Below are positions 25,100-35,621 of a stretch of 64,000 nt of DNA, piece after piece. Under the pieces are notes generated by a model. It made no database searches and had not been told where the DNA came from. It was given only the letters and a program-made list of their open reading frames with translations. Origin of the DNA: Phoenix dactylifera (taxonomy: Eukaryota; Streptophyta; Magnoliopsida; Arecales; Arecaceae); the NCBI RefSeq assembly GCF_009389715.1, contig NW_024067676.1, positions 1,555,501-1,619,500 on the forward strand, in the 5' to 3' direction. Numbering within the stretch: position 1 is the first letter of the stretch; the number at the start of each line of letters is the position of its first letter. Both the position numbers and the translations under genes were made by a program.

Positions 25100-26103
25100 G
25101 ATCCCACGACATAGCTCACATGGAGTGTAGGTCGTGATGAGGTAAAGACGCTTCCCTATCGTGCGTCTTGTCGTTCGTGCGAACCTAATCCGACTCACAC
25201 TAGCCCGCGTGGTTCAAGTCAACAAAGCCGTCCAATACGTGCGAGGTTTAGAATCCAGTCACCGCTCTGTGTTCTCTCTGACCGGGTCAGTAGTCAAAAT
25301 TCAAACCATCGTCTGCAACCGGTACGATATCGAGGAACATCTTACCGGAGAACGAACCGTAACCAGATTCCCGTGATGCTCTCTTCCACCGCCCAACCTT
25401 TACCATCCAACGGCCGAGATCCCTCCCCCCGTTCGTAGTTCAAATGTTACTAACTTGTAAATATGGTCACAGTTCATGACCCTTTTTTCTTACGTAAAAT
25501 TTACACCAAACCAGATCTAGTTAAGCTACAATACGGCACGTGGAAGACGAGCGCTCACTCCCGAACCGACCCTCGAGTCAAATAACAGCCAATCGTCACT
25601 CGCCACATCCTCAAGATGAGGTTTACCTAATCTTCTCCCCGGAGAGCACGATACCGCGATTCTTTCCATCCCCACCACCTTTGCCCTCGAACTTTTAACC
25701 GACCTAAACCTCTACCCCAAGATGCCGCGTGGCCCGAACATGTCATAGATGGGCGTCAATCTGGTGTCAGTTTGTAGCAACCTTGCGTAACCGTAGTCGA
25801 TAAGCAATACCTGCCACGTACCCGGTATCCGATTAGTTACATTCTTTCTCGAGAGCACGTTACCACGATTTTTTTCCACATCTACCATTCTACCGTCGCC
25901 TGGAAATTATTTCCAAATAACCACGAATGTCTGTCTAACCCACTTGTTCGCCCAAGACAGTATAATAATAAAAAAAAGCAAGCGGGACCCACAAGAAATT
26001 ATTCGGGTGGGTCGGGGGTTCCGTTTGGTTTGAAATTATCTCAAAGTATTAGCATTCTAGGGTTTTTTCGTCTCCCGTCGGCCGTGGCGTCTCTCATTTC
26101 AAC
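25100..26103 (+). promoter_or_regulatory. Upstream region of importin alpha
   Basis: Mixed-composition DNA without a supported gene. A degenerate duplication of a GAGAGCACG-TACC-CGATT block lies at about 25639 and 25850. No other element can be called. Confidence 0.35.
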
Positions 26104-26281
26104 CTATAAAAAAGAACCCTTTGCCCTTTTCTGTTCTCCTCCAGTCCTCTTCTCTCTCTCTGTCTCGCTTTCTCTCATACGAACTGCGCTAGGGTTAGGG
26201 TATAGCCCTCGGCCCTCCGCTTCTTCGTCCGGTGTTCTTCTCTTCCAGGTCTTTCTTCTTCGTTCTCCGGGGTCGGGTGCC
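26104..26281 (+). promoter_or_regulatory. Core promoter and 5' UTR of importin alpha
   Basis: A TATA-like CTATAAAAAA at about 26104 is followed by a pyrimidine patch (TCTCTCTCTGTCTCGC) about 40 bases on. The start codon at 26282 lies within a GC-rich leader. The arrangement is typical of a plant TATA promoter. Confidence 0.55.
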
Positions 26282-29200
26282 ATGTCGCTGAGGCCAAGCG
26301 AGCGGGCGGAGGTCCGCCGGAACCGGTACAAGGTGGCGGTGGACGCGGAGGAGGGCCGGCGGCGGAGGGAGGACAACATGGTGGAGATCCGGAAGAGCCG
26401 ACGGGAGGAGAGCCTCCAGAAGAAGCGCCGCGAGGGCATGCAGGCCCAGCCCTTCCCCCCTCCCGCGTTACACGCGTCCGCTCTCGAGAAGAAGGTGAAT
26501 CCATTTTTCATTTTGATCTGCTGCTCTAGTCTTCTGGATCGCGAGATCGGCCTGATTGATGGGCCTGTTAGGGTTATTCTAGCTCTAGGGCTAGGGTTTT
26601 TGGATTTAGGTCTCATGGACTTTTTTTGTTTTTTCATACTGTGTTCGAATTCGCAGTTGGAGAGCCTTCCGGCGATGGTGGCGGGTGTCTATTCGGACGA
26701 CAGCACGCTGCAGCTTGAGGCAACCACTCAGTTCCGAAAGCTTCTATCTATAGGTAAAGGATTGATCAAAGATTTCTCTTTTTCCCTCAATTTTAATGGT
26801 TTTACGGTACCTTTTCTTCAATAATATATTCTCAGTTGTGATTTTTTATTTCCGAGAAATTGACTGTTGTAATTGTATTATTATAAAAAAAAAATAGAAC
26901 GAAGCCCTCCAATTGAGGAGGTTATCCAATCTGGAGTGGTTCCCCGCTTTGTGGAATTCCTTACAAGGGAAGATTTTCCCCAACTTCAGGCAAGAATTTC
27001 TTCTGTTGAAGCTAATTTAATTTGGTCATGCGCGTTTATGCTGTTGGCTGTTTAATTCATTCTAATATTTTGCTTGTTCTGAATAATTTGGACAGTTTGA
27101 AGCAGCTTGGGCACTCACCAACATCGCCTCAGGGACCTCAGAGAATACCAAGGTCGTGATAGATCACGGGGCTGTTCCGATATTTGTTAAGCTTCTAAGT
27201 TCCCCCAGCGATGATGTCCGCGAGCAGGTGTATAGAGATCTGTAAATTGAGAATCTGGATTTTTTTCATGATATCCTTGTTGATAACGCTAAAAAAGGAT
27301 TAGTTTTTGCGGGTTTTCATTTTAGCTTATTATGTGACCCTATACTGAATTTTAGGCGGTATGGGCTTTGGGAAACGTTGCTGGTGATTCCCCAAGATGC
27401 CGTGATCTTGTTTTGGCCAATGGCGCATTGATTCCACTGTTGGCTCAACTGAACGAGCATGCCAAACTCTCAATGTTGAGGAATGCCACATGGACTCTGT
27501 CGAATTTCTGCAGGGGAAAACCACAACCAGTTTTTGAGCAGGTCTGGCTGTTGGCTATATTATTATGTTCTTTATAATCTGGCAATGTGTTCCTTTTAAT
27601 CTGTATGATTGTATCAAAGGCTTGTATTTTATTGATGAGCAGGTTAAGCCAGCTCTTCCTGCACTTGAGCGCCTCATTCATTCAAATGACGAGGAAGTTC
27701 TCACTGATGCATGCTGGGCACTGTCATATTTGTCAGATGGTACCAATGACAAAATCCAAGCTGTAATTGAAGCGGGTGTCATCCCTCGGCTTGTAGAGCT
27801 GCTTATGTATGTATTTTTTATTTGTTTATAACTTTTATCAGAGTTTTTACTTTCTTCTGAATGTCCTCTTAATTTGGTGTCTTATCTTTTCAGGCATCCT
27901 TCACCTTCGGTGCTTATTCCAGCTCTACGGACTGTTGGTAACATTGTCACTGGAGACGACGTGCAGACACAGGTATCTGAACGAGCACTGATCATCTAAT
28001 TTGTATCATTTCTTTGCTTTCTTTTAGAATATCCTTTAATGCTTGATGCCTTTCAACAAGTATATACTCTTATGAGATGCTAATTAGAATTTGAGAAGCA
28101 TGTTGACAAGTTTCTCTGATGTTTTTATTTGTTGTGCACTGACAACTCTGGATGATGTAAATTCTGCACGAAACAAATGGATATTCCTCAGCTTGATGCT
28201 TATAGCATGTTTGAATGTTGATTTGCGGCCATTGTTGTAGAACTTTTTTTTTTTGAATTTGAGGAAGCTGCAACACCCTTGCTAGTGGTAGTTGCAGTGC
28301 CCTTTATCAATGTGCATTGACCCTTGCTTGGATTTATTTAGCATCAATTTCTTGTTTGGCTTCCACTTTTTTTTGTGATGTTTTTTCCCTGTGGCTCTAT
28401 ATGGTTTCATTTGGACTGGTTTGACTATTGCTTCTATACAAAGAAGGATTTGAAGGAACTGGGGAGCTGGATAAAGGGAGAAGTGGGGTAAATCAGAAAG
28501 CATGTTAACATCTGAAGTCTAGGGTATCTTTGGTGTACCACAAGCTACCTTTTAGATTCATCTTAGAATCTTGTATGCTAATGTTGTTGGAGGTGGTACT
28601 CCAAGTGCATTTGTGTGTAAATGTATGGATGTCCTCTAGTTACTTGGTTGGGCATTTAAAAACCTGCTTGGTATGTCTTTGAAAGGGTAGAATTTATTGA
28701 TGTTGATGAGATGGAGAAGTTAGGTCGTAACCAAGATCAATGTCAACCAAATTTTGTACAAGTTACAAGTCCTTAGTAGAATTTTTTAATATTTTCATGG
28801 TTCTCAGCAAAATCACAAAGTAATGATCGTGCTTTCAGTTGAAAACCTTGTGCAACTAGTGTGTGATTCTGGTGGTGGCCACGTTTCTTTGTGTAATTTA
28901 AATGTCCCTAACAGGTTACGACATAATTTGTTTGTTTAGGATAGTTTGTTATTGCCCTTTAGATAATTATTGTGTGTGAAAACCAAAGCAAGTAGTGGAA
29001 TTTGGTGATCAGAGTGGATCTGACCCATGATCTATGTGTGCTAGGGGAGCTGCAGCTTGGGACATTTGGGGCTGTCCATTAGCCAATTGTGGTGTTTGCA
29101 ACTGGATTTAATTTGATAGTCTAACGAGAATGCCAAGGCTTAAAACAAGAGGAGGGTGTGAGGACCCATTTTGGACACATGTTTAGTCCCAAATTAACTG

Positions 29201-31051
29201 TGCCTCAAGGAGATCTTAGTCACTTATACAAGGCCAAGGAATCAAAATAACAGTTCTCTGGCTAGCCTTTTCGGATAAGGTCCTGGGTCATTACAAGAAG
29301 TATCCATAAATTACAACAAATAGCTTTGGAATAGCAATGGTTTTCTTGTGTTTATATCTTTCAGGTTCTATTGAGTCACTTAGAAATTCTTCTTTGCTGC
29401 TTCCTGTGTATCTTTCCTGCATGTTATGATACAGGCGGACAATTTCTGTTTATCTGAGGAACTTCTTTTGGGAAGATCGATAAATCAGTAAATGTTGGAA
29501 ATTGAGATGACTATGGGAAGCTGACAAGGAACGATGACACATTTTAGTCTATCTATTTTCACTTTGTTGGTATCAGATGAATGTGTGGCAGAAATATTAC
29601 AATTTGTTCCACGAATCTATACTTTTTCTGTTTTTGAGCCTAGCTGATATCCGAAAGTCAAAAAGCACCAATGTTCCACATTTTTTGCTAAATATGGCAT
29701 GATGATGCGTGCATGTTCCTTCTTTTGGTACTCAGTTTTCTTTAAATATCACTAGTACATTTTTCATGTATTTTTTATAGCTAAAGAATTTATTTCAAAT
29801 TTAGCTTTAGTTAGCTTAAAGTTGCTGTTTCAATATTGGTAATTATGCCACATTTGTTCTCCACATCATATCAGTTTTCTCCTAGTGCATGTCATTCCTA
29901 AATTTGAATTTTACTTTAATTAAGTGATGACTGGATTTTTTTTTTTTTTTTTGCATTCGAATGTGTTGACTCTTGTTTTGAAGAAATTCTGCTTAGACTG
30001 TGCTGTACTGTTCCTCCCTCTAATCTTATATTCTATGTCATGATGTCATGAAACAATATATTTTGCCCCTGTCCAGTATGTTATCAATTATCAGGCACTT
30101 CCTTGCCTCCTGAGCCTCTTGACGCACAATCATAAGAAATCCATAAAGAAGGAAGCTTGCTGGACCATTTCAAATATCACAGCTGGAAATAAGGATCAGA
30201 TACAGGTATGGATGATGAAAATGAAAGACATTTAATTACATATCTTGTTTCATTTACATATCATGAATGAGTCCACTTGTGTTTTTAGAGACACAAGCAT
30301 ATTCTCTTGAAGAGACTCGGAAGTTAAATATAGGAAGTTTTATATTTCTCTGAATTATTAAGTATCTAGTGCGACAACTTTTTTCTTCGTCCCTACCAAA
30401 ATTCCTTTACTATTGTGCTAAGAATAATTGATACAACTGAATTACAGGCTGTGATTGCTGCTGGTATCATTGGTCCTTTAGTTCACCTGCTGCAGACTGC
30501 TGAATTTGATATCAAGAAGGAGGCAGCGTGGGCCATCTCGAATGCAACTTCTGGTGGTACCCATGATCAAATTAAGTATGTGTTTGACAGTCTAGAAACT
30601 TCCATGCTGTTTTTCACATTTGGATGTTCCTCATAGCTTATAACTTGACATGGTTGCTTGTGAACTGCGGTGCAGGTTTCTAGTGGGCCAGGGCTGCATC
30701 AAGCCGTTGTGTGATCTCCTTGTTTGCCCTGACCCAAGAATTGTTACTGTTTGTTTGGAAGGGCTCGAGAACATCTTGAAGGTTGGCGAGGCCGAAAAGA
30801 ACTTAGGTGCAACTGCGGGTGTGAACCTGTATGCGCAGATGATTGATGAAGCTGAGGGCTTAGAGAAGATTGAGAATCTTCAGAGCCATGACAACACAGA
30901 GATCTATGAGAAGGCTGTAAAGATCCTCGAGACATATTGGTTGGAGGAGGAAGATGATGCCATGCCTACAGGTGATGCTGCTCAAAGTGGGTTCCAGTTT
31001 GGGAACAACGAGCAGGTCCAAGTTCCATCTGGTGGATTCAACTTCAGTTGA
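26282..31051 (+). CDS. Importin subunit alpha (nuclear import adaptor)
   Basis: Ten exons: 26282-26494, 26657-26753, 26898-26989, 27096-27227, 27356-27541, 27643-27806, 27894-27972, 30077-30205, 30448-30575 and 30676-31051. All phases close to 531 residues, the normal length. It binds cargo with a basic nuclear localisation signal and links it to importin beta. The N-terminal importin-beta-binding domain is Arg/Lys-rich ([20 protein letters not shown]...). Armadillo repeats follow with the Trp/Asn pairs that line the NLS groove: [65 protein letters not shown]. The C-terminus is acidic and ends GGFNFS. Intron 3 uses a GC donor (TCAG|GCAAGA). Intron 7 is 2.1 kb and carries a dispersed repeat. 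A broken partial copy lies at 40.9-42.9 kb. Confidence 0.97.
29160..29302 (+). repeat. Unclassified dispersed repeat, copy 2 (in importin-alpha intron 7)
   Basis: The counterpart of 21521-21655, better preserved. It begins GAGGACCCATTTTGGACAC and ends near AAGGTCCTGGGTCATTACA. No coding capacity or certain ends. Confidence 0.55.
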
Positions 31052-32822
31052 AAGGTTAGATGGTGTAAGATATAACATTAGTTCTCTTCTGTTTTAACAC
31101 CTGAGTTAAATGGCCTAAGTTCAATTGTTTTTGTTGAGTAATAGAAGATTGCATTGTGCCCAACCTGCTGGATTTTCTGCAGACATTGAAGGATGGTGTC
31201 CCAGCAATGTTGATGGGGCCTGTTCAAATGTCGGTCGGGGGAGTCTTGTGTTATTGTCCGGTCGGGTCCAGTCGGTCCAGTCTGAAGCGTTGATGAAGGT
31301 TCTACCAAATAAAGGAGCAGGTTTTATGGCAGACATCATTCCAGGGTGCATTCTGGTTCTGAGACAAGTCTTATTGGTCTAGCTCCTCTGGCTTCCTACC
31401 AGTGGATATGAGGTTAGCCTGATGGTCTATGAATGTCAGAAAGGGAGTGGAAAATATTTGGCCCACTTTGAGTCAAAAAGTATGTGTTGTTGCATGTTGC
31501 AGGTGATTATAAAACACAGGTTATAGTCTTTTTACCTCATGTATAGCATGAGTTCTCTTTTAGAGGTTTAATAGGGTCCATTCTTGGTTTGTTTCTCTTG
31601 AAGGGGTCGTTTGTTTGACCTTTCTGATAGAGTGTATTGTAGCATGTCGTGCAAGTCACAGCAACTTCAAAACGTTGAGAAATGGAATTGAAGTATCTTA
31701 TTTGTGTCCACTTTTATTGGTTCAAGCTGGATGCGGTCAAATTTTATTGCTTGGTGTGGACTCTTGATTATAATTATTCAACGCGTTGTTACTTCTGCTA
31801 GTGGTTTATCGACTTTTTTTTGCCCCCACTAAATGTGTACACTAAAGTATTAAGTTTATGTTTAATTGGCCTTCTGTATTTTGTATCTTTTATTTATTGG
31901 TTTTCACCGTATTTCATTGCAATATTTGCCCCAATCTCTTTCCTTTATGCGGTATAAAATTAGGTTTTTTATAAGGTTCCAAGGGTTTCAAAACTTCGAA
32001 AGTCTCTGGATCTTTTCAATCCTCGTATTCTTCAACTGTGGGTAAGTGTTTGGATCTTCAACTGTGGGTAAGTGTTTGGATCGTATGTGAAAGGATGCTG
32101 ACTGTATATCGAGTTTTGTAACAATTTAGAATTTAAATTCATTCAAATCTAATTGTAAACATTTCTATCAGTTCGTGGCCAGTTCAATAAATTTGTGTTG
32201 CAGTATTCTTTATTCGTTTTTGATATTATTTGATACGGAGCCTGAAATATAAAAAACCTCGTTTATTTGTTGGATGAAGGGTGAAGTGCTATCAAAGTGC
32301 CTCATTTCTTTTCTGGATGGGGCGATTGTAGTTCCTGTAGTTCTTGAACGGAGAAGAAAGAAAGTTGTTGATGGATGAATAAACTTTGGTTCCTTTTCTT
32401 CATTTACGTCTCTTAACATGATCTTCCTCCTACTGTCGCCCCAGCCTGAGTAAAGTGTTGGCTCGCCAGCTGCAACTTACACCTCTCAAGCTCTCAATAT
32501 CCTAATACATATCTAACAATTTCTTGATACACGTAAATATATTTTTATCGATAGATATTTGAAACTGTAAATTGATATTTTGTTAATATATAACGTTTGT
32601 CAAAGTGATATACACCCAAGTCTTTTCTGTGTGGTGATACATAGCTAACATCCATTGATACACATTTCACCTAGTATTCTTGCCCTTTTCGTCCCGCCCT
32701 TCTGGAGTTACACCTGATGGTCATTAATCAGAGCCGTTCGATACACGTGCTGCGAGTTTGGCTACCGAAATCTGAAAGAATTCCGACTGCCGAGAAAAAG
32801 GCTTCAGTCTTCCGCCAATTCC
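31052..32822. other. 3' flank of importin alpha and 5' flank of the PPR gene
   Basis: No further gene. A 26-base unit (CTTCAACTGTGGGTAAGTGT...) is repeated twice at about 32029-32080. The rest is AT-rich. Confidence 0.5.
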
Positions 32823-35621
32823 ATGGCGGTGGTCTTCAGATGGGGGAGGAACTCCTTCCTTTGTTCTCATCCCATGGTTCGTCGTCGTCGTCTTCTTCTC
32901 CGGTTTATCTCCACTTCTGCCCTCCCCGTGTATCGAAATTCGGGAAGAGACCTCTCCGTCTACAGCTCCAGGATCCGAGAACTAGCGCGCCTCGGCCATG
33001 CCAGCGAAGCCCGCCGGTTGTTCGACGAGATGCCGCACAGGGATACCATCACCTGGAACTCCATGATCCTCGGGTACTCCCAGAACGGCATGATGGAGGA
33101 GGCTCGCTCTCTCTTCGATGCCTTCGCTGGTAGGAATACCAGGACGTGGACCATTCTAGTCTCCGGGTACGCCAAGAACGGGCGCGTCGACGAGGCTCGC
33201 CTCCTGTTCGACTCAATGCCGGAGCGCAATGAGGTTTCTTGGAATGCCATGATCAGTGGGTATGTCCAGAATGGGGACATCAAGCATGCTTGGATTTTGT
33301 TCGATGAAATGCCTGAGAGGAACATTGTGTCGTGGAACTCTATGATCACCGGGTATTGCCACGCGCATCGGATGGGGGAAGCTCGAAGACTTTTTGAAAA
33401 TATGCCAGAGAGGAATCTGGTTTCTTGGACTGTGATGATTTCTGGGTATGCTCAGATTGATGACCACAGCGAGGCGTGGAGGGTTTTTGTTAGAATGCAC
33501 CGCGAGGGAGTGAGCCCGGACCAGGCCAATTTTGCCGCCGCTGTCTCTGCGGTTGTTGGTCTCGGTGACCTCAAGCTGCTCGAGAACCTGCGGACGCTTG
33601 CGATCAAGGCTGATTTTGAGGGGGATGTGGTTGTGGGCACCGCGATGCTAAATGCATACACGAGAGAGAGTGCAGGGTTGGACATGGCAGTGAAGTTCTT
33701 TGAGGGAATGCCGGAGAGGAATGAATACTCTTGGTCCACTATGATTGCTGCCTTCTCGCATGTTGGACGGTTGGATGATGCTCTCTCTGTTTATGAGAGG
33801 GACCCCGAGAAGTCGATCGCCTCTCGGACTGCATTGCTGACTGGTTTTGCTCAAAATGGTAGGATTCACGAGGCAAGACTCCTATTCGAACAGATTCCAA
33901 ACCCTAATGTGGTGTCCTGGAATGCCTTGATTGCTGGGTATGCACAGAACAGTATGCTTGATAAGGCGGAGGAGTTATTTAATAGAATGCCCGTAAGGAA
34001 TGCAATCTCATGGGCCGCGATGATAGCTGGCTATGCACAGAATGGGCGGAGTGAGGAAGCTCTGGAGCTTCTGTCAGAGCTTCATGGGCTCGGGATGCTG
34101 CCCAGCCTTTCAAGTTTCACCAGTGGTTTCTTTGCCTGTGCTAACATTGGATCTCTCGAGATGGGCAAACAGTTGCATGCTCTTGCAATTAAGGCTGGTT
34201 CTCAGTTCAATTCATTTGTTAGCAATGGTCTGATTTCTATGTATGCAAAGTGCAGGAAGATGGAAGATGTAAGTCAGGTTTTTAGCTGGATGAGAGTGAG
34301 AGATACTGTATCCTGGAACTCTTTGATTGTGGCACTATCTCAGAACTATATGTTGGAGGATGCACGAACTGCTTTTGATAAGATGCCCAATCGAGATGTA
34401 GTGTCCTGGACTGCCATGATTTCAGCATATGTACAAGCTGAACATGGGAATGAGGCTTTGAAACTATTCCTCAGAATGTTACGTGAAGGAATTTTACCCA
34501 ACTCGTCAACAATAACTAGCCTGCTTAGTACTTGTGGGAGCTTGGGTGCCACGAAGCTAGGTCGGCAGATCCATGGCCTTGCTATTAAATTGGGTTATGC
34601 TTTGGAACTCTTTGTGGGCAATGCTTTGATAACAATGTACTTTAAGTGTGGCTGTGTTGATTCTTTCTGGGTCTTTGATGAGATGGTGGAGCGTGACATA
34701 GTTACATGGAACTCAGTGCTTGCAGGCTGCGGTCAGCATGGTTTTGGGAGAGAAGCCATTGAGATTTTTGAGCTGATGAAATCTGAAGGAGTTTTGCCAA
34801 ACCAGATCACTTTCATGGGGCTCTTATGTGCCTGTAGCCATGCTGGATTAGTCGATGAAGGATGGCACTATTTTAAGTCAATGAACAGAGATTATGGGCT
34901 CATGCCACTGGAGGGGCAGTATGCCTGTATGGTGGACCTTCTTGGCCGGGCTGGTCACTTGTATGAAGCTGAAGCATTCATAGAGAACATGCCTATTGAG
35001 CCAGATTCTGTAGTCTGGGGAGCACTGCTTGGTGCTTGCAGAATCCATCAGAATGTGGAACTTGGCAGAAGGGTTGCTGAAAGGCTGTTTGATATGGAGC
35101 CACAGAATTCTGGAAATTATGTTTTACTATCAAATATCTATGCATCTCTTGGGATGTGGGATGAAGTTGAAGAGGTGAGGAAGCTGATGAGGGAGCGAGG
35201 TGTGACAAAAGTGCCAGGGTGCAGCTGGATGCAAATAAGAAACAAGATGCACTATTTTGTCACTGGAGATAAGCAGCATGAGCAGATTGAGGAGATACGT
35301 GCTACTCTGAAGGAGTTGTATAGGAAACTGAAAGATACAGGTTATGTTCCTGACACCAAATTTGTTCTTCATGATGTGGAGGAGGAGCAGAAGGAGAATG
35401 CTCTTCTCTACCACAGTGAGAAACTAGCTGTTGCTTATAGTCTCCTGACAACACCCAATGGCACACCAATGCAAATTATGAAGAACCTCCGAATTTGTGG
35501 TGACTGCCATACTTTTATCAAGTTCGTATCCAAGGTTACTGAAAGAGAAATTGACATAAGAGATGGAAACAGGTTCCACCATTTTAAAAATGGTGTTTGT
35601 TCTTGTGGAGATTATTGGTGA
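32823..35621 (+). CDS. PLS-class pentatricopeptide repeat protein with DYW domain
   Basis: A single exon of 932 residues. PPR proteins of this class bind organelle transcripts sequence-specifically, and the DYW domain acts as the cytidine deaminase for C-to-U editing. The N-terminus (VRRRRLLLRFISTSALP) looks like a mitochondrial presequence. A long run of repeats follows with the recurring phrases FDEMPHRDTITWNSMILGY, FENMPERNLVSWTVMISGY and GYAQNG; then E/E+ motifs (VPGCSWMQIRNKMHYFVTGD) and a complete DYW domain: HSEKLAVAY (HxE zinc site), CGDCHTFIKFVSK (CxxC) and the terminal CSCGDYW. All key deaminase residues seem present. The start at 32823 is the first Met in this frame with a plausible transit peptide. 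The specific RNA target cannot be read from the sequence. Confidence 0.95.
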   Translation: MAVVFRWGRNSFLCSHPMVRRRRLLLRFISTSALPVYRNSGRDLSVYSSRIRELARLGHASEARRLFDEMPHRDTITWNSMILGYSQNGMMEEARSLFDAFAGRNTRTWTILVSGYAKNGRVDEARLLFDSMPERNEVSWNAMISGYVQNGDIKHAWILFDEMPERNIVSWNSMITGYCHAHRMGEARRLFENMPERNLVSWTVMISGYAQIDDHSEAWRVFVRMHREGVSPDQANFAAAVSAVVGLGDLKLLENLRTLAIKADFEGDVVVGTAMLNAYTRESAGLDMAVKFFEGMPERNEYSWSTMIAAFSHVGRLDDALSVYERDPEKSIASRTALLTGFAQNGRIHEARLLFEQIPNPNVVSWNALIAGYAQNSMLDKAEELFNRMPVRNAISWAAMIAGYAQNGRSEEALELLSELHGLGMLPSLSSFTSGFFACANIGSLEMGKQLHALAIKAGSQFNSFVSNGLISMYAKCRKMEDVSQVFSWMRVRDTVSWNSLIVALSQNYMLEDARTAFDKMPNRDVVSWTAMISAYVQAEHGNEALKLFLRMLREGILPNSSTITSLLSTCGSLGATKLGRQIHGLAIKLGYALELFVGNALITMYFKCGCVDSFWVFDEMVERDIVTWNSVLAGCGQHGFGREAIEIFELMKSEGVLPNQITFMGLLCACSHAGLVDEGWHYFKSMNRDYGLMPLEGQYACMVDLLGRAGHLYEAEAFIENMPIEPDSVVWGALLGACRIHQNVELGRRVAERLFDMEPQNSGNYVLLSNIYASLGMWDEVEEVRKLMRERGVTKVPGCSWMQIRNKMHYFVTGDKQHEQIEEIRATLKELYRKLKDTGYVPDTKFVLHDVEEEQKENALLYHSEKLAVAYSLLTTPNGTPMQIMKNLRICGDCHTFIKFVSKVTEREIDIRDGNRFHHFKNGVCSCGDYW

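Noticed and set aside
26104-26637. Long antisense ORFs across importin-alpha exon 1
   Set aside because: They are shadows of a GC-rich coding exon; the sense strand has the spliced importin-alpha frame.
32823-35621. Antisense ORFs inside the PPR gene
   Set aside because: Several open frames lie on the opposite strand, but the sense frame is a complete PLS-DYW protein, so they are by-products of repeat composition.
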